Source: an uncultured Phycisphaerales bacterium
GTDB lineage: Bacteria; Planctomycetota; Phycisphaerae; WQYP01
Direction of reading: 5' to 3'
DNA: 45,704 nucleotides
Assembly: GCA_903845195.1 (NCBI GenBank)
Contig: CAIMWO010000048.1
Span: 1-45,704, forward strand
Within the stretch, counting starts at the first letter, position 1, and each line of letters opens with the position of its first letter. A program made the position numbers and the translations under genes. Shown piece after piece: positions 8,040 through 16,485 of the stretch. The notes beneath the pieces were generated by a model. The model did not search any database and was not told the origin of the DNA. It worked only from the letters and a program-made list of their open reading frames with translations.

Positions 8040-8132
8040 AACAAGTCAAAACGGACGGGACGCGGACGAACGGCGGGATCACGTCGCGGACCCTTAAAAC
8101 GAGTGCCCGCAGCGTTTTTTTGGAGAATACCT

Positions 8133-8939
8133 ATGAAGCTCAGTACCCATCTCACGATGCTCCTGGCGGGTGCGGCCCTGCTGGTTGCCGGCGTGACCGC
8201 CAGAGGCGCGTCAGTCGTCGGCTCCAAGCACGACCTCAACACGCTCGCGGGCGTCTCGATGCCGGACAAGCAGGTTTGCTTGCCCTGCCACGCTCCCCAC
8301 AACATGCCCCCGGCAAACTACGGCCTCAGTCGGCTGTGGAACCACACCATGCCGGCCAACACCTACACCCTCTTTGACGGCAGCACGTCCGTTTCCACCT
8401 GGAACGGCACCGGCACCGCCCCCAAGTATGTCGGCTTGGACGATGTCAGCCGCAAGTGCCTCTCCTGCCATGACGGCACCGTCGCCGTCGACTCCTACGG
8501 CGGCGCCACTGATGGAACCGCCTGGGCTTACAGCAGCTCCGGCACCACCTTCATGCCCGCCGGCTACCAGATCGGTGGAGGTCAGAACCTGACCCACGAT
8601 CACCCGGTAGGCCTGCAGTACCCCGGTCTCTCGACCGATGGCAAGACCTTCACTCCCGGCGGCTACGACAAGAACCCGTTGCTCTTCTCCAAGACCGCCC
8701 GCCCTGTAACTCTGGATACCGCAACCACGACCAGCGGTACCACCAACTATCTCGATACCGATGGCAATCCGATCACGGGCGTCGGCAAGATTGGTTTTGG
8801 CAAGCTCACGGTTGGTGGTGTCTCGTTCGCGAACATCGTCGGCTGCGGTTCCTGCCACACGCCGCACGACAACACCTACCGGTTCCTGGTTGTCCAGAAC
8901 ACCGGTTCTCAGCTCTGCTTGAGCTGCCATAATAAGTAA
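8133..8939 (+). CDS. tetrahaem c-type cytochrome, paired-CXXCH (OmcE-like layout)
   Basis: The 268-residue exported cytochrome has a signal peptide (MKLSTHLTMLLAGAALLVAG-) and four haem sites: CLPCH, CLSCH, CGSCH and CLSCH. The layout 'VGSKHDL...CLPCHAPHN...LWN...CLSCHDGTVA...DHPVGLQYP...CGSCHTPHDNTYRFLV...LCLSCHNK' is that of small tetrahaem cytochromes such as Geobacter OmcE, which polymerises into filaments; the link to filaments is inference. ATG 8133 is chosen over upstream in-frame starts because GGAG precedes it and the signal peptide starts there. It has its own sigma-54 promoter and is closed by a very stable hairpin, so it is probably made at a much higher level than the genes downstream. 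Confidence 0.9.
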   Translation: MKLSTHLTMLLAGAALLVAGVTARGASVVGSKHDLNTLAGVSMPDKQVCLPCHAPHNMPPANYGLSRLWNHTMPANTYTLFDGSTSVSTWNGTGTAPKYVGLDDVSRKCLSCHDGTVAVDSYGGATDGTAWAYSSSGTTFMPAGYQIGGGQNLTHDHPVGLQYPGLSTDGKTFTPGGYDKNPLLFSKTARPVTLDTATTTSGTTNYLDTDGNPITGVGKIGFGKLTVGGVSFANIVGCGSCHTPHDNTYRFLVVQNTGSQLCLSCHNK

Positions 8940-9260
8940 CCGTAAACATGCCGACCGGCGGGCCGGCCCCCGAAGGGGCCGGCCACACCGGTGGCTCCTG
9001 CAAGTCGATCCTGATTCGTTTGTCCGCCCCGTCCGTTAAATGACATGCGATAGGGAATCGGCGATCTCTTTCCCACCGCCTCTAACGGTTAGAAACCAAT
9101 TATAGGCGAAGGGATAACTCCACACGAGGCCGCCACGTGGCGGTCTCTCTTATCGCCCAAAACTGGACCTCGACCTCAGGATTTCAAACGCGAGACATAA
9201 CGCTAGTTTGTAGTTGACGGCCGCAAGGGTGAACCAGAGGATCTGAAGTAGAGGTGTAGG
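8940..9260 (+). other. gap between tetrahaem gene and NHL-lipoprotein operon
   Basis: This 321-bp gap has no gene. Besides the strong hairpin at its start it contains a second stem-loop, GAGGCCGCC (9126-9134)/GGCGGTCTC (9139-9147) with loop ACGT and one G-T pair, and a possible -35 (TTGACG) near 9217 without a clear -10. It separates the tetrahaem gene from the five downstream genes, which may be reached by read-through. Confidence 0.5.
8954..8992 (+). terminator. strong stem-loop after the tetrahaem cytochrome gene
   Basis: GGCCGGCCCC (8961-8970) pairs perfectly with GGGGCCGGCC (8975-8984) around a CGAA loop, and the outer ACCGG (8954-8958) can pair with CCGGT (8988-8992). It starts 14 bp after the stop codon. 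No T-run follows, so it may act as an attenuator or 3'-end protector rather than a textbook intrinsic terminator. Confidence 0.65.
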
Positions 9261-10532
9261 ATGAATGTAGATTCGATGATGGTCGCACGAAAACTCACGG
9301 GCTTGGTCGCCGTACTTCTTCTTGGATTCCTCGGAGGCTGTGCCCAGAAAGTACAAGCGCCGGCGAAAACCTACATGTTCTGGCCGCCGACGCCCGACGA
9401 TCCCCACATCCAATTCCTGATGGCCATCTCCTCGTCCGCCGATGTCACCGGACGACAGGGAAAGCTTGATGAGATGATCTACGGCAAAGAGACCAACAGT
9501 GATCTGCCGTTCAACCGTCCCTACGGCGTACGGATGGTCGACGGAAAGATCTATGTGTGCGACGCCTCCGCATCCCTTCTGGCGATCCTCGATTTTCGTA
9601 CCAAGCAGGTGCGGATCATCGGCCAGGAGGGCGATGGTCGCTTGTCCAAGCCGATCGATGTCGCGGTGGCCCCGGATGGCCTGCGCTATGTGGCCGACAC
9701 CGGGCTGGGATCGATCGTGGTCTTCGACGACAAAGACCAGTATGCCGGCAAGATCAGCTTGCCAGGTATGCGCCCGGTGAGCCTGGCCATATCGCAAAAT
9801 GAACTCTACGTCGCGGACATGGCCGCCAGCCGCGTGCGCGTCTTCGACCGGATGAGCGGCAAAGAACTGCGCACCATCGGCGAGCCGGGTGCTGGGCCCG
9901 GTCACATGGGCGGGGCGATGGGCGTGGCCCTCGATCGCCAGGGAAATGTCTACGTCAATGATGTGCTCGGTTGCCGCGTGCAGAAGTTCACACGTGATGG
10001 AAAATTCATCTCCTCCCTCGGGGGCGTGGGAGACCTGCCCGGGCTGTTCGTGCGGCCCAAGCACATGGCCATCGATGCCTCGGGCATTCTGTACGTGGTG
10101 GACAACGCCTTCCAGAATGTTCAGATGTTCAACGAGAAATCGGAAATGCTGATGTTCTTTGGCGCGCCGGGAACTCACCCGGGCGCCATGGATATGCCCA
10201 CCGGTATCTGTGTCGATGATGCCGATCTCGAATTGTTCGCCTCCTACGTGCATCCTGCATTCCAGGCCCAGCGGCTGGTGATTGTCACCAACAACTTCGG
10301 CCCGGCAAAAATCATGATCTATGCCCTCGGTGAGCTCAAACCGGGAAAGACCGTGGCCGACATTTCGAGCGGACGCATCAAGACGATCGTGGGCTTCCGC
10401 GGAAATGATGCCCCGGCGTTCAAGGACAACGCGCCGGTCCCGACCACCGAGCCCACCACTCAGCCGGCGACCCAGATGGGGCCGACGACCTTGCCGCAGG
10501 GCCTCCCAACAACAGGAGGCGGCAGTTACTGA
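9261..10532 (+). CDS. NHL-repeat beta-propeller lipoprotein
   Basis: The 423-residue product has a lipoprotein signal with lipobox LGGC (Cys27), so it should be lipid-anchored in a membrane. Residues ~80-370 hold at least five NHL blades with the signatures 'RPYGVRMVDGKIYVCD', 'DVAVAPDGLRYVADT', 'GVALDRQGNVYVND' and 'HMAIDASGILYVVDN'. The tail is a Pro/Thr-rich linker ('TTEPTTQPATQ'). It has no CXXCH. A related propeller is encoded after the beta-barrel gene. NHL lipoproteins often sit beside multihaem cytochromes and porins, where a scaffold or docking role is likely but unproven. It opens the plus-strand conduit operon; the start follows GAGG(TGTAGG). Confidence 0.88.
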   Translation: MNVDSMMVARKLTGLVAVLLLGFLGGCAQKVQAPAKTYMFWPPTPDDPHIQFLMAISSSADVTGRQGKLDEMIYGKETNSDLPFNRPYGVRMVDGKIYVCDASASLLAILDFRTKQVRIIGQEGDGRLSKPIDVAVAPDGLRYVADTGLGSIVVFDDKDQYAGKISLPGMRPVSLAISQNELYVADMAASRVRVFDRMSGKELRTIGEPGAGPGHMGGAMGVALDRQGNVYVNDVLGCRVQKFTRDGKFISSLGGVGDLPGLFVRPKHMAIDASGILYVVDNAFQNVQMFNEKSEMLMFFGAPGTHPGAMDMPTGICVDDADLELFASYVHPAFQAQRLVIVTNNFGPAKIMIYALGELKPGKTVADISSGRIKTIVGFRGNDAPAFKDNAPVPTTEPTTQPATQMGPTTLPQGLPTTGGGSY

Positions 10533-10588
10533 AAGAAACACTGATCCTCGATTCGCATCATCGTGACCATCGGAAAGGTAGTACAGTT

Positions 10589-11296
10589 ATGACAGGCCGA
10601 GACCCAAGGAAACAATTATGGCGGGCGCTCGGCCTTGTTCTATTGATGACCCTGATCTGGAGCGCCGGCTGCGGCACACCCCACGAACGCTACCGGGTTC
10701 TCAGCTTCTTCTTTGACGGCGTGCCCGACCCCGATAAACCCAAGACTGTTGCCAAGGTCGCGACGACCGGACCGGCGACGGTCCAACTCTCGATCCTTTC
10801 GCGGCACAAACCCTACATGGAGAATAAGTGCGACGTCTGCCATCGTTCGGCAGCGGGCGAAATCCAGGAATTTTCCGAGGCATACAAAGTTTGCGTGCAG
10901 TGTCACGCCCAGGTACCCAGGAAGTATCCAAAGATGCACGGCCCCGTCGCGGTTGCCGCCTGCAAGTGGTGCCACGCCCCTCACGAATCGGTCTACCCCT
11001 CGCTGCTGAAGGATGCGCCGCTGAAGCTCTGCACGCAATGCCACGAGCCGAACCTCCTGGGGAACAAACCCCCCGCGCATAACGACGGGCGAACCAGTTG
11101 TCTGGATTGCCATAGCGGTCACGGTGGAACGGCGGCCCATTTCCTGAAGCCCGGTGCAGTACCCCAGTGGCCGACCACCCGTCCGGCGACACGCCCGGCG
11201 GATGAACCGACCACCGCTCCGGCCACCCGCGCCGCCGAAGGCTCCACCACGTCACCACCCGCGGCGCTCGGTAGCGGTCCAGACGGGGGGAGCTGA
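10589..11296 (+). CDS. pentahaem c-type cytochrome lipoprotein
   Basis: The 235-residue product has a lipobox 'SAGC' (Cys28) and five CXXCH motifs: CDVCH, CVQCH, CKWCH, CTQCH and CLDCH. It includes the doubled-CXXCH signature 'HGPVAVAACKWCHAPHESVYPSLL...LCTQCH' and ends in a Thr/Pro-rich tail ('TTRPATRPADEPTTAPATR'). The lipid anchor and the beta-barrel encoded next door (TGA/ATG overlap of 1 bp at 11294-11298) suggest it is the cytochrome that plugs or faces the barrel, like the lipoprotein cytochromes of Geobacter porin-cytochrome conduits. Which side of the outer membrane it faces cannot be told from sequence. Confidence 0.9.
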   Translation: MTGRDPRKQLWRALGLVLLMTLIWSAGCGTPHERYRVLSFFFDGVPDPDKPKTVAKVATTGPATVQLSILSRHKPYMENKCDVCHRSAAGEIQEFSEAYKVCVQCHAQVPRKYPKMHGPVAVAACKWCHAPHESVYPSLLKDAPLKLCTQCHEPNLLGNKPPAHNDGRTSCLDCHSGHGGTAAHFLKPGAVPQWPTTRPATRPADEPTTAPATRAAEGSTTSPPAALGSGPDGGS

Positions 11297-13302
11297 TGAT
11301 TGGGCCTCGCACAGTTGTCCGCGGGGTGATCGCAGCCGCAGTGGCTGCAGTCGTGCTCGGCTCGGTGAACCGAACATGGGCGCGGGATGAAGTTCAGGTC
11401 TACGGCCAGAAACAACAGCACCCGTTCCTGACCCTCGATCCATTCTACGGCTCGCTGGCGCTCGACACGGTCGTGCAGAGCGATTCCTTGAAAAACGGCG
11501 ACAGTTCGACCACCTCGCAAACGGTGCTGATGGAAGAGAAGCTGACCTTGGCCACCGGTGCGGCCATCCTCTCGAAAAACTTCCTCGACCTCCGCACCTC
11601 CGTGACTCTGGGCCTCTCCGAAGCCTGGACCACCGGCACCTCGACCTCCAGTGAATACGGCATATTGCAGGCCTACGACCTCAGCGCCGCCCTGCTGAAA
11701 AACTCGATGGTCCCGGTCACCGTCTATGCCCGCCGCACCGAGAGTTTCATCAATCGCAGTTTCGTGGGACTCCTGAAGAACGATGTGACCCAGTACGGCG
11801 CCGATGTGACCGTCCGCAGTGAAGTATTGCCGACCACGCTCCGGATATACCGGACCGAAACACAGCAGTCCGCCTTGAATGGCGAAAACCAGTTCACGCT
11901 CAATGAGAACAACGTCGACCTGCACTCCGAATACACCCAACTGACCAACCAGACCCTTTCGCTCGACTACCACTACACGGGTATCCAGCAGACCAATAGT
12001 GATGAAGCCGCCAACACCTTCGATACGCATCAGTTGGACCTGTCCCACACGATCGATTTCACCGGCAGTAACCAATACACGCTCAGTTCGACCCTGAATT
12101 ATTCCCTGCAAAGCGGCACATATTCCTTCGAACGCCTCCGCATCGACGAGTTGCTGCGTATGCGGCACACGCAGGATTTCGAAACCTGGGTCAATGAGAC
12201 GCTCAATAAGGAGTCCATCAACGATTCGCAGGATATTGACAACCGCGTCTCAACCGGGTTCACCCACCATCTCTTCGACAGCCTGACCACGAACGGCCGC
12301 GTCGGATACGAACAGGATCAGAGAAATGATGGCGGATCGAGCCGAAGCACTTTCTGGGATGTGGGATCGGGCTACACCAAACTCACCCCACTGGGCCGCC
12401 TGAGCCTTAGCGTTTCGCTCGGTGAAAGCCAGATGAACACTGACGAGATTGGCGTATCGCGCCAAGTCATTGGCGAAGCCCATGCCTTCAACGACCCGTT
12501 TCCCGTGGTGCTGAATCAGCAGAACATCAATTCCGCGAGCATCGCGGTCTTTGATGCCACCAACACGCGGCAGTTCGTCAGCGGCACCGATTACACCGTG
12601 ACCGTCTTTCCCAGCCGGATTGAAATCAACCGCGTAATCACCGGCGCCATTGCCAATGGCCAATCCGTCCTCGTGAACTATCAGGTGAATCCCTCACCCG
12701 CCACGACCACGGCGACGACCAGCTACGGATTCGGCGCACGCTTCGATTTTGATGCCGAGCCGCTCCGGGGCCTGGGCCTCTACGGCCGCTACTCGAATCA
12801 GAGTCAGGAAGTCATCTCCTCCGGCCCAATGGTGATCAAGCCGGACAACGTGACCGACGTTGTCGTCGGCGCCGATTACCGTATCTGGAAGCTCATGTTC
12901 AATGCCGAGCAGGAGTGGCGTGAATCGACGCTTTCGCCGTACAATTCTCTTCGGTTTTCGGCCCGTTATTCCGACCGCCTCAGCGGACGCAGCCGGTTGA
13001 CGATCACCGCCCATCAGAGCTTCATCGATTATCCGGATGAGGGCACCCAACTCGCCCTCACGCAACTCGACGGCCGGCTGGAGTACGACATCACCCGCAA
13101 TCTGCGTTCGTCGATCTCATCGGAATTCCGTTACGAAACCCAGTCGGGAGAAGCCACCATGGGCTTCGATGAACAGGCCGATCTTCGCTGGGTATTCCGC
13201 CAGACGCAGGTCTACCTCAGCATCCGCTATTCTTTGCTCGAGGCCCAGAGTTCCCAGGAACAGACGTTGTTTCTGACAGCCGGCATTCAGAGGAATTTCT
13301 GA
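11296..13302 (+). CDS. outer-membrane beta-barrel of a putative porin-cytochrome conduit
   Basis: The 668-residue exported protein has a signal sequence (VVRGVIAAAVAAVVLGSV) cleaved near 'TWA-RDE'. The rest is made of alternating Ser/Thr/Gly/Tyr-rich strands such as 'LSLDYHYTGIQQTN', 'TNGRVGYEQDQRND' and 'GLGLYGRYSNQSQEV', with no hydrophobic helix. It ends in Phe ('LFLTAGIQRNF'), the outer-membrane assembly signal. No similarity to MtrB is obvious by eye; the family is unnamed here. Flanked by a pentahaem lipoprotein (1-bp overlap) and an NHL lipoprotein (1-bp overlap), it is best read as the insulating barrel of an electron conduit. Confidence 0.8.
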   Translation: MIGPRTVVRGVIAAAVAAVVLGSVNRTWARDEVQVYGQKQQHPFLTLDPFYGSLALDTVVQSDSLKNGDSSTTSQTVLMEEKLTLATGAAILSKNFLDLRTSVTLGLSEAWTTGTSTSSEYGILQAYDLSAALLKNSMVPVTVYARRTESFINRSFVGLLKNDVTQYGADVTVRSEVLPTTLRIYRTETQQSALNGENQFTLNENNVDLHSEYTQLTNQTLSLDYHYTGIQQTNSDEAANTFDTHQLDLSHTIDFTGSNQYTLSSTLNYSLQSGTYSFERLRIDELLRMRHTQDFETWVNETLNKESINDSQDIDNRVSTGFTHHLFDSLTTNGRVGYEQDQRNDGGSSRSTFWDVGSGYTKLTPLGRLSLSVSLGESQMNTDEIGVSRQVIGEAHAFNDPFPVVLNQQNINSASIAVFDATNTRQFVSGTDYTVTVFPSRIEINRVITGAIANGQSVLVNYQVNPSPATTTATTSYGFGARFDFDAEPLRGLGLYGRYSNQSQEVISSGPMVIKPDNVTDVVVGADYRIWKLMFNAEQEWRESTLSPYNSLRFSARYSDRLSGRSRLTITAHQSFIDYPDEGTQLALTQLDGRLEYDITRNLRSSISSEFRYETQSGEATMGFDEQADLRWVFRQTQVYLSIRYSLLEAQSSQEQTLFLTAGIQRNF

Positions 13303-14420
13303 TGAACATGAAGCATACGAATCAGACACTGCCGCAAGTCGCTCCCATCATCCTGGCCCTGCTGGTCGCTGCTCTTCTGTCCGGCTGCGCGACCAAGCCC
13401 GGCATCATCTTCCCCGTGCGCGCCGATGCCCCGCGCTGGCCCGCTCCGCCGGACACCCGGCACATCGAATGGGTCGGACAACTCGAAACCGATCAGGATC
13501 TCAAGCCCGGCCTCAACGGTTTCGAAGCCCTCGGCCAGGCCGTCTTCGGCAAGCATGCCGCCCGCAGCATGCTCACCCCCTTCGCACTCTGCACCGACGG
13601 CGGCGAGGACGGCGGCCGGCTCTTCGTCGCCGATTCCAACGCCCAGGTCGTCCACGTCTTCAACCTCCACACCCGCAAATATCAGATCTGGAAGCCCGGC
13701 AAAAAGGACCCCCAATTCAGCCAGCCCGTCGGAATCGCCTGGGATGCCGCCGCCCCCAACGGCGGACGCCTGCTCGTTTCCGACTCCGTCGCCGGCGCCA
13801 TCGTCGTCTTCAACAACGACGGCAAATACGCCGGACAAATCGGCGCTGGTGTGCTGGATCGCCCCTGCGGCCTGGCCATCGAACCCGGCACACGCCGCAT
13901 CGCCGTCGCCGACGCCAAGGCCCATCAGGTCGTCCTCTTCGAACCCGACGGCCGCCTCGCCCTGCGCATCGGCACCCGCGGCACCAAACCCGGTGAATTT
14001 AATTTCCCCACCGGCGCCACCTTTGACAGCGCCGGACAACTCTACGTCTGCGACGCCCTCAACTTCCGCGTGCAGATCTTCGACCGCCAGTACAAACCCG
14101 TCCGAACCGTCGGCAAAAAGGGCGATCTCCCCGGCTACTTCGCGCAGCCCAAGGGAATCGCCCTCGATCCCGAAAACCACCTCTACATCCTCGATTCACA
14201 GTTCGAAAACGTGCAGTTGTTCGATGACACCGGTCACCTGCTCATGGATTTCGGCGAAGAAGGCCGCGGCCCGGGTCAGTTCTGGCTCCCGACGGGAATC
14301 TTTATCGAGCAAGTCGCCAACAGTGCGACCGGCCTGACGCGCATCTGGATCGCCGATTCTTACAACCGTCGCGTGCAGGTGTTCAACTACATTCCGATGA
14401 AACCGGAGGTCCAACCATGA
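13302..14420 (+). CDS. NHL-repeat beta-propeller lipoprotein (second copy)
   Basis: The 372-residue product has lipobox 'LSGC' (Cys29). About six NHL blades fill the rest: 'GIAWDAAAPNGGRLLVSDS', 'GLAIEPGTRRIAVADA', 'GATFDSAGQLYVCDALNFR', 'GIALDPENHLYILDSQFEN' and 'GIFIEQ...RIWIADSYNRR'. It is related to the 423-residue propeller but lacks the Pro/Thr tail. Its ATG overlaps the barrel stop by 1 bp and its end overlaps the next cytochrome by 4 bp, so the four genes are translationally coupled. A structural role in the conduit is inferred from gene order. Confidence 0.88.
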   Translation: MNMKHTNQTLPQVAPIILALLVAALLSGCATKPGIIFPVRADAPRWPAPPDTRHIEWVGQLETDQDLKPGLNGFEALGQAVFGKHAARSMLTPFALCTDGGEDGGRLFVADSNAQVVHVFNLHTRKYQIWKPGKKDPQFSQPVGIAWDAAAPNGGRLLVSDSVAGAIVVFNNDGKYAGQIGAGVLDRPCGLAIEPGTRRIAVADAKAHQVVLFEPDGRLALRIGTRGTKPGEFNFPTGATFDSAGQLYVCDALNFRVQIFDRQYKPVRTVGKKGDLPGYFAQPKGIALDPENHLYILDSQFENVQLFDDTGHLLMDFGEEGRGPGQFWLPTGIFIEQVANSATGLTRIWIADSYNRRVQVFNYIPMKPEVQP

Positions 14421-16054
14421 AACGCCTGATCTGCTGGATACTCGGCATCGTAATTTTGACGCTCGGCGCAGCGCGTATCGCTCAGGCCGGATCGGACAGC
14501 ATCGTCGGCACACTGCACAACCTCTCCGTCAGCGGCCCCGGCACAGTCAAATCCACTACCGAACAGGAAATCTGCATCTTCTGCCATACCCCGCACAACG
14601 CCACGCCCGTCCAGCCGCTCTGGAACCGCGCCATGCCGGTAGGGGCCTACAAACCCTATTCCAGCAATTCGCTCAAAGCCAAGCCCGGCCAGCCCACCGG
14701 CTCCAGCAAACTCTGCCTCAGTTGCCACGACGGCACCATCGCCCTCGGCAGCGTCAACTCGCGCAGCCAGCCGATCCAGATGGCCGGAAGCATCACCACC
14801 CTGCCGCCGGGCAGCACCAATCTCGGTACCGACCTCTCGGACGATCACCCGATTTCCTTCAAGTACGATCAGACCCTGGTCGGCAAGAATCCCAAGCTCA
14901 AAGATCCCGGAACGCTTCCGCAGGGCGTGCGCCTCGATGAAAACGGTGAGTTGCAGTGCACCACCTGCCACGATCCCCACAAGAATACCAACGGAAAATT
15001 CCTGGTAATGTCGAATCTGAACTCCGCCCTCTGCAACGGCTGTCACCAGATGGGCACCACCGACGTTACCGCCCATACCACTACCTGCGATAATTGCCAC
15101 AAGACGCACACCGCGCCCAGCGGCCCCTACCTGCTCGCCCAGGCCAAAGTCACCGATACCTGCCTCGTCTGCCACAACGGCGGCGTCGGCGCGAACATCG
15201 GGCCGAATATCGGACAGGTAGTCAATCAGGCGTACCGCCACGATACCTCCAGCGCCGTGAACCTGACCAACCACATTCCGAACAACGTTGACTGCAAGGA
15301 TTGCCACGAGCAGCACACCATGATGGCTTCAACCGTCGGCACCGCTCCGGCCATCAAGCCCATCATGGGCAAGATCGATGGCGTCACCTCTGCCGGCGCC
15401 ACGATTGCGACGGCACAATTCGAATACGAAGTCTGCTTCAAATGCCACGCCGATCAATCGGCCGTCAACCCGATCGTCTCGCGGCAGATCGTGCAAAACA
15501 ACCTGCGCCTGAAGCTTTCCACCACCGCAGTTTCGTACCACCCCGTCGAAGCCAAGGGCGTCAACACCGATGTCCCCAGCCTGCTGGTCCCCTACACCAC
15601 CACCAGCATCATCTACTGCACCGACTGCCACGGTTCCGATGCCAGCAAGAAGGCCGGTGGCGCCGGACCCAACGGCCCTCACGGTTCAGTCTGGCCCGGC
15701 GTGCTGCTGGCGCGCTACGAGACGACCGATCAAACCGCCTACAGCACCGGCGCCTATGCCCTGTGCTTCAAGTGCCACGACAATACCCAGGTCGTGCAGG
15801 ATGCCGGTCCGTTCCCCAAACATAAGCTGCACGTGCAGGACAAACAGACGCCCTGCTCCGCCTGCCACGATTCGCACGGCGTGCCCTCCGCCCAGGGCAA
15901 CAACATGAACAATGCCGCGCTGATCAACTTCGACACCACGATCGTCTTCCCCGATGACGTCACGAAGAAAATGGAGTTCGACCACACCAGCAGCCGCCAC
16001 GGCACCTGCTACCTGAAATGCCACGGCGTAAATCACTCGCCGAAATCATACTGA
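14417..16054 (+). CDS. dodecahaem c-type cytochrome (11 CXXCH plus one CX3CH)
   Basis: The 545-residue exported product has signal peptide MKRLICWILGIVILTLGAAR-. Eleven CXXCH motifs are present (CIFCH, CLSCH, CTTCH, CNGCH, CDNCH, CLVCH, CKDCH, CFKCH, CTDCH, CFKCH, CSACH), plus a C-terminal Cys531-Tyr-Leu-Lys-Cys535-His, a CX3CH site. The N-terminal third repeats the tetrahaem layout ('IVGTLHNLS...CIFCHTPHN...LWN...CLSCHDGTIA...DHPISFKY...CTTCHDPH...KFLVMSN...LCNGCH'), so the protein looks like a tetrahaem module extended by a longer chain. The start follows GGAGG and overlaps the NHL gene by 4 bp. Last gene of the plus-strand series. Confidence 0.92.
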   Translation: MKRLICWILGIVILTLGAARIAQAGSDSIVGTLHNLSVSGPGTVKSTTEQEICIFCHTPHNATPVQPLWNRAMPVGAYKPYSSNSLKAKPGQPTGSSKLCLSCHDGTIALGSVNSRSQPIQMAGSITTLPPGSTNLGTDLSDDHPISFKYDQTLVGKNPKLKDPGTLPQGVRLDENGELQCTTCHDPHKNTNGKFLVMSNLNSALCNGCHQMGTTDVTAHTTTCDNCHKTHTAPSGPYLLAQAKVTDTCLVCHNGGVGANIGPNIGQVVNQAYRHDTSSAVNLTNHIPNNVDCKDCHEQHTMMASTVGTAPAIKPIMGKIDGVTSAGATIATAQFEYEVCFKCHADQSAVNPIVSRQIVQNNLRLKLSTTAVSYHPVEAKGVNTDVPSLLVPYTTTSIIYCTDCHGSDASKKAGGAGPNGPHGSVWPGVLLARYETTDQTAYSTGAYALCFKCHDNTQVVQDAGPFPKHKLHVQDKQTPCSACHDSHGVPSAQGNNMNNAALINFDTTIVFPDDVTKKMEFDHTSSRHGTCYLKCHGVNHSPKSY

Positions 16055-16099
16055 CCGCGATGAAATCGCGGACGGTTTAGCGGCGAGGCAACGCCTCGC
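16055..16099 (+). terminator. two stem-loops after the dodecahaem cytochrome gene
   Basis: CCGCGAT (16055-16061)/ATCGCGG (16065-16071) with loop GAA starts directly after the stop codon. GCGAGGC (16083-16089)/GCCTCGC (16093-16099) with loop AAC follows. Both stems are perfect. A weak TTTT lies 11-14 bp after the second one (16107-16110). They probably end the plus-strand transcript where it meets the converging operon. Confidence 0.6.
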
Positions 16100-16162
16100 G
16101 TGACGATTTTGTGGAACCACGTCAGCGCGATGACAACATAATTTGGCCACGATCCCGGGTGC

Positions 16163-16197
16163 CATGCTCTTGGCACAATCTCGGTGCCAAGAGCATG
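16163..16197. repeat. palindromic repeat, copy 1 (14-bp arms, AATCTCG loop)
   Basis: The arms at 16163-16176 (CATGCTCTTGGCAC) and 16184-16197 (GTGCCAAGAGCATG) are perfectly complementary. A second copy at 26528-26562 shares the flanks (CGGGTGC before, CC after) and the loop but has different, compensating arm bases. It resembles the REP-like hairpins scattered in planctomycete genomes. Confidence 0.8.
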
Positions 16198-16299
16198 CCG
16201 ACGGGACCCACATCATCGCTCCCACCGTTCATTTCTAGGTGTCCTCCCCACTAACCCAGCGCTGCAACGCAAGGCACCCCCCATTCCACCCAAACGGGC

Positions 16300-16485
16300 C
16301 AATCGTCTCCCCCAAACCTCACCCGCGCAGATCGTGATTTCCGAATAAATCTCTGTGCGTCCTCCGTCTCTCTGTGACTCTGTGGTGAGGATTTCGCCGC
16401 TCTTCGTGGTCTTCGCCCCTTCGTGTCTTCGTGTTCACGTCGTCCCCTCAATTCTGAATTCTGAGCGCTGAATTCTGAATTCACC
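16300..16485. repeat. intergenic low-complexity word-repeat block between converging operons
   Basis: The 426-bp gap (16055-16480) holds no gene. Its second half consists of near-repeats of short words: 'CTCTGTG' four times near 16353-16383, 'CTTCGTG' four times near 16402-16435, then AATTCTGAATTCTGA and its echo at 16450-16483. Read on the other strand this is the 'CACAGAG...CACGAAG...TCAGAATTC' pattern. Related blocks lie at 26447-26490 and 28436-28540. Confidence 0.7.

Larger units (their letters stand above)
7712..8132. other. divergent intergenic region between two cytochrome genes
   Basis: A 421-bp gap without a convincing gene. It holds the sigma-54 promoter and 5' hairpin of the tetrahaem gene (listed separately), a perfect palindrome TTCGATCGAA at 7834-7843 about 130 bp before that promoter, where an enhancer-binding protein could sit, and an AT-rich patch near 7725-7745 that could hold the -10 region of the minus-strand cytochrome gene. 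The reading frame of the tetrahaem gene is open upstream to 7896, but this part lacks a ribosome-binding site and signal peptide and is taken as leader. Confidence 0.6.

Noticed and set aside
8000..8132. GEMM (c-di-GMP or cGAMP) riboswitch in the tetrahaem leader
   Set aside because: Such riboswitches precede Geobacter cytochrome genes, but the conserved core (ACGCA-AGGGCAAACC and GGACGCAAAGC) is not present; only a plain hairpin is.
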